Below, in pieces: positions 26,514 through 34,906 of a DNA stretch of 64,000 bases. The notes beneath the pieces were generated by a model, which searched no databases, had not been told where the DNA came from, and worked only from the letters and a program-made list of their open reading frames with translations. The position numbers and the translations under genes are program-made. The DNA comes from [Mycobacterium] fortunisiensis (lineage in GTDB: Bacteria > Actinomycetota > Actinomycetes > Mycobacteriales > Mycobacteriaceae), in the NCBI RefSeq assembly GCF_019050325.1, contig NZ_VOMB01000016.1, forward strand, positions 585,648 through 649,647. Direction: 5' to 3'. The first letter of the stretch is position 1. Each line of letters begins with the position of its first letter.

Positions 26514-29500
26514 TCACTTTTGATGCAACACGATCCCTTGACCCGGTGCCATCTCGCCCCGGGCCACGGCGTCGCAATGTGCCAAGTGCAGTGGCGCGAC
26601 CGGATCGTTGGGTAGCAACTGCCGGCACCGCTCGAACGCGGCGTGCGCCCCGGCGACATCGCCGGCATCGAACAATGTGAAGGCCTCGTCGAAGGCCGGC
26701 TGCGCGGACCGCTTCGCAGCCCGGCGTTCCGCTGAATCGTCGTTGTAGACCTCGTAAACCGTGACCGGCTGTCGTCGGTTCACCACCATTACCCGCTCCA
26801 TCCGGCGGATGTCGAACTCCGCCGACGTGCCGAGCCGCCCGCGGGTGGTATCCGAGATCAGCAAAGCGGTGCCATACCGTTTGGTGGTGCTCTCGATGCG
26901 CGCGGCCAGGTTCACCGCGTCGCCGATGATGGTCAGCACCATCCGGTTCACCCCGCCGACCAGGCCGACGCCGACCGTTCCGGTGTTGATGCCGATGCCG
27001 GCCCGTAGCTCATCGGAACCGTGCGCCTGGCGGTCCTTGTTGTGCTCGCGCAGGGACTGCAACATGCCCAGCCCGGCCCGCACGGCGTCGGATTCCGACT
27101 CGAACACCGCGACAACCTCGTCGCCACGCACGTCTTGGATGAACCCGTTGCAGCTGATGATCGGCAGTTCGACCGCGCGCAGGAAACCCATCGCCAGATT
27201 GCCGGCCTCCGCGACGTCCATGTCCTCCACCATCGCCGTGTAACCGCGGATATCGCTGATCAGCACCGTCATCTCACGTTCGACGCGGTAGCCGGCGCGG
27301 ACTCGGCGCAGATCGTCGATGTCGAGGATGCGCAGCAGTTCATTCGGGACGAATCGGGATTGCACGTCGATGAGCGATTGTCGATGCTCGTCGGCCGCCT
27401 TCAGTCGGGCTTCGAGCTGGAAGTTCCACAGTGGCGCGGCGGCCTGGGCGCACAGGAAGGCGACCGCTTCCTGCTGATCAGAGGTGAAGTGTCCGCCGGT
27501 ATCGGAGTGCTCGGCCACGATGACACCGATCACCCTGTCCTGCATGAGGATTGGCGAGGCCAGCGTGTGATCTTCGGCGCGCTGGACGCCGCCGGCAGCC
27601 ACCTGCCGGACCAGGTTGACGTGCTGGCTGGGTTCGGGGATATCGACATCGAGGATGGCGACGGCGCCGTGGTCGTAGTCGGCCCGTACCGCCCAGGAAT
27701 CCCCGCGCGCCCGGGTGACCAACTGCACGCAATCGGCGCCGGTGGTGTCGGCCACCGAGCCCAAGATGATCCTGGCGACCGCATCGGCGTTGCGGGCCCC
27801 CGACAGTGTCCGCAGCAACTGGTGCGCCCCGACCGGGTCGATACCGACCGAACCCGGATGCACCAGATCGCGGCTGAGCAACCAGGGGTACTGCCGGGCG
27901 AGCCAGTCGGTGCGGATCGTCACCCCCAGGCTGAGCCAACGTTGGTAGGCGGTGCGTAACATATGGTCGCGCAAGGTCATTCGCGACGTCGCGGCGTACA
28001 GCAGCGCTGCCTCTTCGTGGGCGCGTGCCCCGATCATGGGCAGCTGATGTTCCTCGGCGAGCGTGATTGCCCGGTGCAGATGGCGCTCGGCCTGCCCGTG
28101 GCGTCCACGTACCCGCGCCCACGCACCCTGGATCAGTGCATAGGCCGCGGCATAGTTTTCCGGACAACCTTCGGCGTACTTGCGGTGCAATGCCGTTGCC
28201 CTGCGCACGAAGTGCACAGTCGACCGGTCCCGCGGCGCGTGCTGCATGAGGCTCAGCGCACCGACGAGATACACCAGTTGAGAGATGGCCGTACCGGCCA
28301 GCCCATCGATGTGACGGACGGTTTCTTCGGTATAGGGGATCGCACCCGCGTGATCACCAGACCAGAAATGCAGGCCCTGTTTCATCGCCGCCGCGATGCC
28401 CATGACGACCTCGTCCCCGTCGCGTTGGGCGGCGGCCAGGACTTCACGCTCGTCGTAGCCACTCTCCCCGGCCAGCAGAAAAGGATCCTCGCACCGGCCC
28501 ATGAGGTTCAACGCCATCTGCTGCTGCGCCTGGCACAACGTTCTCGGGGCGGGTTGCGAACGGAAGTGCGGGATCAGGGACTGTGCCAGTGTGTCAATCT
28601 CGGCCAGGGGGCGGCCAACCCAGAACGACTGTGAGATCAGTGTCGCGGCGAGGAAGCCGGCATACTCCTGGTCGCCCTGATCGAGGGCCTCGGTGACGGC
28701 GTCGCGGAGCAGCCCGAGGCCATCGCGAAGTGGATGACGCCAGTGCTGGATGAAGTTCAGGTGCAGGAACAGCGTCTGCGGGCGCGACTCACGGAATTCC
28801 GGGCGCTGCGCGAGCACCATGGCGACCTCGCCGAATCGTTGGCTGCCGGTGTGGTCGCCCAGGATCACCAACAGCAATCCATAGCTGGCCAGTACCAGTG
28901 GCGACGACGGGGTATGGCCGTAGGCCAAGGTGAGGTCCAATTGCTTGCGCACCAGCAGCGGAAAGAGGTTGGGCCGCACGATGTAGGACAGGCTGCGCAA
29001 CTCGGCCAGGATCCGTTGCAGCTCGATTACCCGCTGGTCCCGGCAGATCGGAAGATCGAGAAGCCGATCGTTGCTCCACTGGCGCATCGTCAGCCGCATC
29101 CGCAGCATGGCATTGGCCATCCGCGGCTTGCCGGCCTCGGACGGCAACAGTTCGCCGAGCTCTTCAAGGGCGGTCAAGCCGATCTCCAGCGCCTCGGGCA
29201 GCCGGTTCTGTGCGACGCGCCCTTTGAGCCGCAGGTAGGCGATCCGGGCGCGGTCGACGGGGCTGGTCAGCGCCCGCTCGGCCTCATCGAGCAGGCGGTA
29301 CAAAGCGGCGGTGTCGCCGACCAGCAGCGCGGCATCGGCGGCGTCGAACTGCAGCTCGCGGGCCAGCTCGGGGCGTGAGGCCCAGCGCTGCGGTCCGAGC
29401 AGGCGCAGGGCCTGGACGCAGTACTCGAGAGCCAGCGGAAATGAGGCCTGTCCCCGGGCCTTGCGGGCAGCCCGGTGCAGCACCTCGACGAACCGGGCGC

Positions 29501-30800
29501 GCTCGGTGTCGTCGGTTATCCCGTGTGCCCCGATGCCGATGTGACGGGCGGCATCGAACAACCGGTCCTCGCCGAGGTCGACCAACCGGCGGCCCAACCG
29601 CAGGTGCACCTCGCGCTGCGCGTCCGCGGACAGGCTGTCCCGGGCTGTTTCGGCCACCCGATCATGGCTCAATCGATAACGGGCATCCCGGCTGATCGCA
29701 TTCGCAATCCGCCGGCCACCGCTGTCCAGGGCGTCAATCGCATGCAACTGCAAGCATGACCAAAGAGCGTGTGCCACAACGTCTGTAGACTTTGCGCAGG
29801 CCGCGGCGGCATCAGCCAGATCGAATTCGGTGCCGATGCACGCCAAGCCGCTCAGCACTGCCAGGTGATCAGGGGTCAACTGGTTCAGGTAGCTGCCGAG
29901 GAACTCCGCCTCGGTGGCAGAAACCTCGAGGGAGGACAGCACGCGTAGATCCCATCCCGGCTTCTTCCCGTCGTCGGTCCCGAGTAGCGCGCCTTCGCGC
30001 TGCGCGCGGTACAACAGCTGCCGGATCAACAGGGGATTGCCGCCGGTGCGTTGATGAAATTCGGTGGCGGCCTCGGGGAGCTCCACGCTGTGGCCGACGA
30101 CATCGGCGAGAAGGTCTTCGACATCTGCTACTCGCAGCGGGTCCAACGGCAGACTGTGCAGCACCGGCGCGGTGAGATTTGCCGCGTCCACGTCAAACTC
30201 GCCGGCCCGGTGTGCACCGAGCACCAGGACGTTTCGCGGGGCCACCGCCAGCGTTTCCGAGAGCAGCAGCAACGAGTCGCGATCGGCCCACTGCAGATCG
30301 TCGATCGCCAGGACCACGGTGCGTTGGGAAGCCGTGGCCACAAGGAGACGGATGACGGCGCGGTGCAGCCTTCGGCGGGTCTCGGCGGCGTCGAGTTCGG
30401 CCACCGGTGCGGTGGTGTCCAGCACCGCGGCGAGCTCGGGCACCAGGTCGGTGAGGACGCTGGTGAGCGGCGATGCGCGGAGTTCGGCGCACCAGTGGTC
30501 CCGCTCGGATTCGTCTGCGGACATCATCGAGTGCACCACCGCGGTGAGCGCATCACGCACGGCCGTGTAGGGCGCCGGTGCACCCTCGCTGCAGCGGCCG
30601 TACGCCAGGGTGCAGTTGCGACTGGCGAGTTCGTCGCCGAACGCCTGGATCAGGGTCGATTTGCCGACTCCCGGTGCGCCGCTGAGCAGGACGCATGTCC
30701 CGCCGTCCCGTTCGGCGGCGGCCGCGGCAGCGCGTAGTTCACCGAGCTCGCGCCGTCGGTCGACCACGCGATCGTTGATGTCGAGCGCCGCCGATGTCAC
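26514..30800 (-). CDS. AAA ATPase-TPR-GAF-class III adenylate/guanylate cyclase
   Basis: 1428 residues. Order: STAND-type AAA ATPase (Walker A GAPGVGKST 41-49, Walker B VVLAIDDLQWAD), long TPR-like helical region (about 400-950), GAF-like domain (about 980-1120), cyclase homology domain (about 1170-1350) and a C-terminal TPR-like tail. In the cyclase the metal-binding Asp residues are present (ISDIRGYTAM and IQDVRGDEVVAVF), as are the transition-state Asn and Arg (IGDAVNLAARIES), so it should be active; whether it makes cAMP is inferred. Such multidomain cyclases are common in mycobacteria. GTG 30800. It is co-oriented with the encapsulin-like operon. Confidence 0.88.
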   Translation of the reverse strand: MTSAALDINDRVVDRRRELGELRAAAAAAERDGGTCVLLSGAPGVGKSTLIQAFGDELASRNCTLAYGRCSEGAPAPYTAVRDALTAVVHSMMSADESERDHWCAELRASPLTSVLTDLVPELAAVLDTTAPVAELDAAETRRRLHRAVIRLLVATASQRTVVLAIDDLQWADRDSLLLLSETLAVAPRNVLVLGAHRAGEFDVDAANLTAPVLHSLPLDPLRVADVEDLLADVVGHSVELPEAATEFHQRTGGNPLLIRQLLYRAQREGALLGTDDGKKPGWDLRVLSSLEVSATEAEFLGSYLNQLTPDHLAVLSGLACIGTEFDLADAAAACAKSTDVVAHALWSCLQLHAIDALDSGGRRIANAISRDARYRLSHDRVAETARDSLSADAQREVHLRLGRRLVDLGEDRLFDAARHIGIGAHGITDDTERARFVEVLHRAARKARGQASFPLALEYCVQALRLLGPQRWASRPELARELQFDAADAALLVGDTAALYRLLDEAERALTSPVDRARIAYLRLKGRVAQNRLPEALEIGLTALEELGELLPSEAGKPRMANAMLRMRLTMRQWSNDRLLDLPICRDQRVIELQRILAELRSLSYIVRPNLFPLLVRKQLDLTLAYGHTPSSPLVLASYGLLLVILGDHTGSQRFGEVAMVLAQRPEFRESRPQTLFLHLNFIQHWRHPLRDGLGLLRDAVTEALDQGDQEYAGFLAATLISQSFWVGRPLAEIDTLAQSLIPHFRSQPAPRTLCQAQQQMALNLMGRCEDPFLLAGESGYDEREVLAAAQRDGDEVVMGIAAAMKQGLHFWSGDHAGAIPYTEETVRHIDGLAGTAISQLVYLVGALSLMQHAPRDRSTVHFVRRATALHRKYAEGCPENYAAAYALIQGAWARVRGRHGQAERHLHRAITLAEEHQLPMIGARAHEEAALLYAATSRMTLRDHMLRTAYQRWLSLGVTIRTDWLARQYPWLLSRDLVHPGSVGIDPVGAHQLLRTLSGARNADAVARIILGSVADTTGADCVQLVTRARGDSWAVRADYDHGAVAILDVDIPEPSQHVNLVRQVAAGGVQRAEDHTLASPILMQDRVIGVIVAEHSDTGGHFTSDQQEAVAFLCAQAAAPLWNFQLEARLKAADEHRQSLIDVQSRFVPNELLRILDIDDLRRVRAGYRVEREMTVLISDIRGYTAMVEDMDVAEAGNLAMGFLRAVELPIISCNGFIQDVRGDEVVAVFESESDAVRAGLGMLQSLREHNKDRQAHGSDELRAGIGINTGTVGVGLVGGVNRMVLTIIGDAVNLAARIESTTKRYGTALLISDTTRGRLGTSAEFDIRRMERVMVVNRRQPVTVYEVYNDDSAERRAAKRSAQPAFDEAFTLFDAGDVAGAHAAFERCRQLLPNDPVAPLHLAHCDAVARGEMAPGQGIVLHQK

Positions 30801-30850
30801 CGCACGTAGCGCCCCTCTCCGGATGGGCGTGGCCGAGACGAATTGACCAG

Positions 30851-31228
30851 ATGGTCAGCATAGCCAGGATCGCTGGTGAGCGTGGTTTTCCGGGCCGGTT
30901 TGGCGGTTCAGGTCGCCCGGGTGGAATAGTTTGGGCCCCCGGCGGCCCATTCGAGGGCGGAACTTTGTTGCTGCTGCACACCATCGGTGCCAAGTCGGGT
31001 CAGCCTCGGCTGTCGCCGCTGGCCTACCTGGACATCGACGGCAAGATCCTGATCGTCGGTTCCTACGCCGGCGGCCCCAAGGACCCGGCGTGGGTACACA
31101 ACCTGCGGGCCAATCCGCGGGCCCGGGTCGAGGTAGGTGTCGAGGCGTACGCCGTCACCGCCCGGGAGTTGCCGGATGACGAGCGCGATGCGGCCTACCC
31201 GAAGATCATCGAGCTGGTCCGCGCTTAG
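30851..31228 (+). CDS. Ddn-like F420-dependent nitroreductase family protein, possibly truncated
   Basis: 125 residues. GTLLLLHTIGAKSGQPRLSPLAYLDIDGK and SYAGGPKDPAWVHNLRANPRARVEVG are the split-barrel signature of deazaflavin (F420)-dependent nitroreductases. Relatives run about 140-150 residues and end with a Tyr-rich helix and an IPVVVL strand; here the frame stops after YPKIIELVRA, missing those 20 or so residues, and a large inverted repeat begins 9 nt later. The product may be inactive. ATG 30851 is chosen; the in-frame start at 30794 would lie inside the divergent cyclase gene. Confidence 0.72.
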   Translation: MVSIARIAGERGFPGRFGGSGRPGGIVWAPGGPFEGGTLLLLHTIGAKSGQPRLSPLAYLDIDGKILIVGSYAGGPKDPAWVHNLRANPRARVEVGVEAYAVTARELPDDERDAAYPKIIELVRA

Positions 31229-31239
31229 CCAGCTCTCGC

Positions 31240-31296
31240 CGAAACCGCATTCCAGCAGGCGTTTACTCGCACTTTTTCTGCTGGAATGCGGTTTCG
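31240..31296. terminator. Long hairpin between nitroreductase-like gene and thiolase
   Basis: The 19-bp perfect arms 31240-31258 (CGAAACCGCATTCCAGCAG) and 31278-31296 enclose a 19-nt loop containing CTCGCACTTTTT. Both flanking genes converge on it, so it probably serves as a bidirectional terminator. It may also mark the point where the nitroreductase-like gene lost its 3' end. Confidence 0.65.
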
Positions 31297-31303
31297 CCGG
31301 GTA

Positions 31304-32488
31304 TTACAGTCGCTCGATGATGGTGGCGTTGGCCATGCCGCCACCCTCGCACATGGTCTGCAGGCCGTAGCGTCCGTCACGTTGCTCGAGCGCGTTGACG
31401 AGGGTGGTCATGATGCGTGCCCCGCTGGCTCCCAGCGGATGCCCGATGGCGATCGCCCCACCGTTGACGTTGGTGCGCCCCAGGTCGGCTCCCGTATCGG
31501 CAGCCCAGGCCAGTACCACCGGCGCGAACGCCTCGTTGACTTCGAACGCGTCGATGTCTGCCAGCGTCAAACCCGCACGCGCCAGGACCTTCTCGGTGGC
31601 CGGGATGACACCGGTCAGCATGTAGAGCGGATCCGAGCCGACCACGGTCGTGGTGTGAATACGGGCCAGCGGCTTGAGTCCGAGACGCTTGGCCGTCTCG
31701 CCGCTGGTGATCATCACCGCGGCGCTGCCGTCGGACAGCGACGACGAGTTGCCCGGGGTGATCGCCCAGGTGATCTGGGGGAAGCGGGCCGAGTAGGCCT
31801 CGTTGTAGAACGCGGGTTTGAGGCCGGCGAGGGTGTCGACGGTGGTGGCGGGCCGGATGATCTCGTCGGTGCTCAGTCCGGCGATCGGGGCAAGTTCGGC
31901 TTCGAACAACCCGTCCTTGGTGGCCCGGGCCGCCTTCTCGTGGCTGCCCGCGGAGAACTCGTCCAGTTGGGCACGTGAGAATCCCCATTTCGCCGCGATC
32001 AGTTCAGCGCTGATTCCCTGTGGGACAAGGCCTTCGGAGTAGCGTTCGGCGAAGGACAGGCCGAACGGGTCGCTGCCGGGTAGCACCGAGGTGCCCATCG
32101 GTACCCGCGACATGGATTCCACCCCCGCGGCGATCACGATGTCGTAGGCGCCGGCCAGCACGCCCTGGGCCGCGAAGCTGATCGCCTGTTGGGAACTGCC
32201 GCACTGGCGGTCGACGGTGGTTCCGGGAACGCTTTCCGGGAACCCCGCGCCCAGCAGGGCGTTGCGGGCGATGTTGACGGCTTGGTCACCCACCTGGGTG
32301 ACCGCGCCGGCGATGACGTCATCGACCAGTACCGGGTCGACGCCGGTGCGGGTGACCAGTTCCCGCAGGCTGTGCGCCAGCAGGTCCGCCGGTAGGACGC
32401 CGTGCAGTGCGCCGTTGGCCTTGCCTTTGCCGATGGGGGTTCGAACCGCTCCGACGATCACTGCGTCGCGGCCTGCATATCCGGTCAT
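31304..32488 (-). CDS. Acetyl-CoA C-acyltransferase (thiolase)
   Basis: 394 residues, full-length thiolase. The nucleophilic Cys is in VDRQCGSSQQAI (about residue 90), the active-site NEAF is at about 316, the His is in GHPLGASGARI, and the second Cys is in MCEGGGMANA. It cleaves 3-ketoacyl-CoA or condenses acyl-CoAs. ATG 32488 has GGAGGG 5 nt upstream; ATG 32509 adds seven unlikely residues. It is divergent from an HxlR regulator across a palindromic control region, implying regulation by that protein. Confidence 0.93.
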   Translation of the reverse strand: MTGYAGRDAVIVGAVRTPIGKGKANGALHGVLPADLLAHSLRELVTRTGVDPVLVDDVIAGAVTQVGDQAVNIARNALLGAGFPESVPGTTVDRQCGSSQQAISFAAQGVLAGAYDIVIAAGVESMSRVPMGTSVLPGSDPFGLSFAERYSEGLVPQGISAELIAAKWGFSRAQLDEFSAGSHEKAARATKDGLFEAELAPIAGLSTDEIIRPATTVDTLAGLKPAFYNEAYSARFPQITWAITPGNSSSLSDGSAAVMITSGETAKRLGLKPLARIHTTTVVGSDPLYMLTGVIPATEKVLARAGLTLADIDAFEVNEAFAPVVLAWAADTGADLGRTNVNGGAIAIGHPLGASGARIMTTLVNALEQRDGRYGLQTMCEGGGMANATIIERL

Positions 32489-32527
32489 CTGGCCCTCCTG
32501 ATGCTCCACGCTGAGTATAGTTATGGC

Positions 32528-32550
32528 TACCCAGGTATAGCACCTGGGTA
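32528..32550. promoter_or_regulatory. Palindromic operator between thiolase and HxlR genes
   Basis: TACCCAGGT (32528-32536) and ACCTGGGTA (32542-32550) form a perfect 9-bp inverted repeat with a 5-bp centre. TATAGT hexamers (32516-32521 and 32549-32554) overlap or flank it and could be -10 elements. It is placed to control both divergent genes, most simply through the HxlR protein. Confidence 0.6.
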
Positions 32551-32569
32551 TAGTGAGAACAACTCAGGG

Positions 32570-33049
32570 ATGGGGTTTGATTCCGTGGGAATGCTTCAGG
32601 GCAAGCTGGCCGACCGCGATGCCTGGTCGGCCGTCGGACGCTGCCCGATCGAGAGGACCATGGCGTTCGCCGGCACCAAATCGGCGATGTTGATCATGCG
32701 CGAGGCCTTCTACGGCACCACCAGATTCGACGACTTCGCCCGCCGGGTCGGGATCACAAAGGCGGCAACCTCGGCGCGGTTGTCGGATCTGGTGGCCGCC
32801 GGGTTGTTGACGAAACGGCCCTATCGTGAGCCGGGGCAGCGCGAGCGCGACGAATATGTGCTCACCGAGTCCGGAATGGATTTCATGCCGGTGGTGTGGG
32901 CGATGTTCGAATGGGGACGCAAACATCTCGGCGACACCGGCCTGCGGCTGGCGCATGACGGCTGCGGCGCCCTGGCCGGCGTCGAGATCCGTTGCGAGGA
33001 AGGACATCAGGTGCCGCCGGAGGAGCTCATCGTCCGCTACGAACGTTGA
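32570..33049 (+). CDS. HxlR family winged-helix transcriptional regulator
   Basis: 159 residues. AVGRCPIERTMAFAGTKSAMLIMREAFYGTTRFDDFARRVGI is the HxlR N-terminal segment with the conserved Cys, followed by TKAATSARLSDLVAAGLL (recognition helix) and a wing (YVLTESG). The family binds DNA as dimers and often senses redox or aldehydes through the Cys. ATG 32570 has a CAGGGA upstream; GTG 32585 and ATG 32591 are possible shorter starts. The divergent thiolase is the likely target. Confidence 0.87.
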   Translation: MGFDSVGMLQGKLADRDAWSAVGRCPIERTMAFAGTKSAMLIMREAFYGTTRFDDFARRVGITKAATSARLSDLVAAGLLTKRPYREPGQRERDEYVLTESGMDFMPVVWAMFEWGRKHLGDTGLRLAHDGCGALAGVEIRCEEGHQVPPEELIVRYER

Positions 33050-33109
33050 CTTTGAATCCACGCAGACCGCTACTCGCACAACTGCAGCGCCAGTTCGAAG
33101 TCAACGCTG
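33041..33109 (+). terminator. Imperfect hairpin after the HxlR gene
   Basis: GAACGTTGACTTTGAA (33041-33056) pairs with TTCGAAGTCAACGCTG (33094-33109) at 13 of 16 positions; the left arm spans the HxlR stop codon. A smaller hairpin lies inside the loop (AACTG with CAGTT). There is no U-run, so termination is tentative. Confidence 0.35.
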
Positions 33110-33131
33110 GGTTGGTGAGATCGAGGGACGC

Positions 33132-33137
33132 TAGTCT
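33132..33137 (+). promoter_or_regulatory. Candidate -10 of a leaderless transcript
   Basis: TAGTCT fits TANNNT and is followed by 6 nt and GTG 33144 of the DUF389 gene; no Shine-Dalgarno sequence is present. Confidence 0.5.
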
Positions 33138-33143
33138 CGGCCC

Positions 33144-34073
33144 GTGCTGCACTTACGCGTCATTGCCCCGGCTGATCTGCGTGATCCCGTTCTCAACGTC
33201 TTGCGTGACGAGCCAGGCGTCGCCCACGTCGTGGTGCACACCGGCGCGGCGATCGATCCGGCCGGCGACGAGATCACCGCCGATATCGCCAGGGAGGCCG
33301 CCAACGACGTGGTGGAGCGCCTGAAATCCCTTGACGTGCAGCACTTCGGCGCCATCACCCTGGAGCCGCTAGACACCGTTCTCTCGAGCGCCGCCCATCA
33401 CGCCGAGGACGTTGCCGACGGCGACGCGGCCGACGCTGTCATCTGGGACGAGCTGATCTCCCGCACACGTGAGGAATCCCGTCTGAATGCCACGTTCCTG
33501 ATGTTCCTGTGCATCGCGTGTCTGCTGGCCGCGGTCGGCGTGGTCACCGATTCGGCCGTCACCGTCGTCGGCGCCATGGTGGTCGGGCCCGAGTTCGGCC
33601 CGCTGGCTGCGCTGGCGGTCGCCCTCGTGCAGCGCAAGCTGTCGTTGGCGCGGCGGGCCGGTGCGGCGCTGCTGATCGGATTCCCGCTGGCCATGATCGT
33701 CACCGCGATCGCCACGCTGGGCTTCGAGGCGTTGGGCTGGGTGCAGTTGTCCACGGTCAGTGAACTGACCCAGGTCGACTTCATCTTCCAGGTCGGCCCG
33801 TTCTCGCTGGTGGTGGCCCTGCTCGCCGGTGCGGCCGGGATGCTGTCGCTGGTCTCGTCCAAATCGGCGGCCCTGGTCGGGGTCTTCATCTCGGTGACGA
33901 CGGTGCCCGCGGCCGGTTTCGCGGTGGTGGCGGCCACCGTGGGCGACTGGGCGGTCGCCGGCAATTCAGTGCTGCAACTGGCGGTCAACCTCGTCGGCAT
34001 CACCGCGGCCGGTGTCCTGGTGCTCGCGGTCTACCGTCGCACCCGGGCCCGCCGGGCCGTCACAGGTGGCTGA
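33144..34073 (+). CDS. DUF389 membrane protein
   Basis: 309 residues. The N-terminal 110 residues form a soluble domain resembling the ferredoxin-like part of DUF389 proteins; the rest holds about six membrane segments, e.g. FLMFLCIACLLAAVGVV, followed by VTVVGAMVVGPEFGPLAAL, the family signature. Function is unknown; small-molecule transport has been suggested for the family. GTG 33144 is read as leaderless. The 3' end overlaps the convergent GAP gene by 14 nt. Confidence 0.87.
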   Translation: MLHLRVIAPADLRDPVLNVLRDEPGVAHVVVHTGAAIDPAGDEITADIAREAANDVVERLKSLDVQHFGAITLEPLDTVLSSAAHHAEDVADGDAADAVIWDELISRTREESRLNATFLMFLCIACLLAAVGVVTDSAVTVVGAMVVGPEFGPLAALAVALVQRKLSLARRAGAALLIGFPLAMIVTAIATLGFEALGWVQLSTVSELTQVDFIFQVGPFSLVVALLAGAAGMLSLVSSKSAALVGVFISVTTVPAAGFAVVAATVGDWAVAGNSVLQLAVNLVGITAAGVLVLAVYRRTRARRAVTGG

Positions 34074-34797
34074 GGCCTTGGGCGAGGAAGAACACTCCGA
34101 CCGCGCCGGCGATCACCGCCACCACCAGTCGATGGTGCACACCCATCCAGGCGTAGAGCCGTTCGACGGCCGAGCGGGTGGCCGACGGAGCCACCCAGAA
34201 GCTGATGATGGGCAGCAACGCCGCCAGGAAGCCCACCAGATTGAACACCACCAGGGCTGCCATCTGCTCGGCCAGCGCGGCGCCGGAGGTCAGTGCTGCT
34301 GCCATCGCGGCCAGGTAGTAGGGGGTGGGAAAGCCGTTGATGAGGCCCAGCAGTGCGGCCGCCCACGGCGCCTCGCCACGAAGCGCTGCCTGCATGCCTG
34401 CCGGCAGCCGGGACAGCTCGGGCGGTGAATCCACGGTCGGTGGCGCCCCGGCGGCGACGGCCACTGATGCCGATCGGCGCGCTCGCACCGCGGTGACCAG
34501 GCGTTCCAGCACGCCCGTGGCCGACAGCACGGCGATCACCAGCGCCACGCCGCCGATGCCGATCTCCACGGCACCGGGCATCGTGCGGCCGCCGTCGTCG
34601 GTGGCGTTCTTGAACACGAACACCACTGCGGCGCCCACGGCGACATTGGCGGTGAACGCGACGAGGAAGAACGGCAGCAACAGTCGAACCGGACGCGACC
34701 GTGACAACATGAAGGCGACCACCCCGATCCGCAGGGGGTCGACGGCTGCCACGACAGCCATCACCAGCACGGTGCTCCACATCGTCGGTGGCCTCAT
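34060..34797 (-). CDS. GAP/Sap family membrane protein (lipid-export-linked type)
   Basis: 245 residues with about six membrane segments: VLVMAVVAAVDPLRIGVVAFML opens as in Sap/GAP (glycopeptidolipid- and sulfolipid-addressing) proteins, and LGLINGFPTPYYLAAMAAAL sits in the fifth. In mycobacteria these small membrane proteins help move surface glycolipids to the cell envelope. No lipid biosynthesis genes are beside it here, so its substrate is open. ATG 34797; ATG 34782 is a possible shorter start. Divergent from the Rv2567 homologue across 109 nt. Confidence 0.8.
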   Translation of the reverse strand: MRPPTMWSTVLVMAVVAAVDPLRIGVVAFMLSRSRPVRLLLPFFLVAFTANVAVGAAVVFVFKNATDDGGRTMPGAVEIGIGGVALVIAVLSATGVLERLVTAVRARRSASVAVAAGAPPTVDSPPELSRLPAGMQAALRGEAPWAAALLGLINGFPTPYYLAAMAAALTSGAALAEQMAALVVFNLVGFLAALLPIISFWVAPSATRSAVERLYAWMGVHHRLVVAVIAGAVGVFFLAQGLSHL

Positions 34798-34803
34798 CCC
34801 TTC

Positions 34804-34820
34804 GCTTCAGCTACTGAAGC
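34804..34820. promoter_or_regulatory. Small palindrome in the divergent GAP/Rv2567 region
   Basis: GCTTCAG-CTA-CTGAAGC, perfect 7-bp arms with a 3-bp centre, just upstream of the GAP gene start at 34797. It could be an operator or a short hairpin; nothing else identifies it. Confidence 0.3.
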
Positions 34821-34906
34821 TGAATTCAACCAGCGTCGGCCGATTCCGGCCGAATCCGCTGCACCGAGCGGCTTCGGCGGAGGTCGGTGCGTACCGTTCT
34901 TCACTG

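Noticed and set aside
31240..31296. Hairpin as the end of an insertion sequence or MITE.
   Set aside because: No target-site duplication or transposase remnant is visible; a terminator is simpler.
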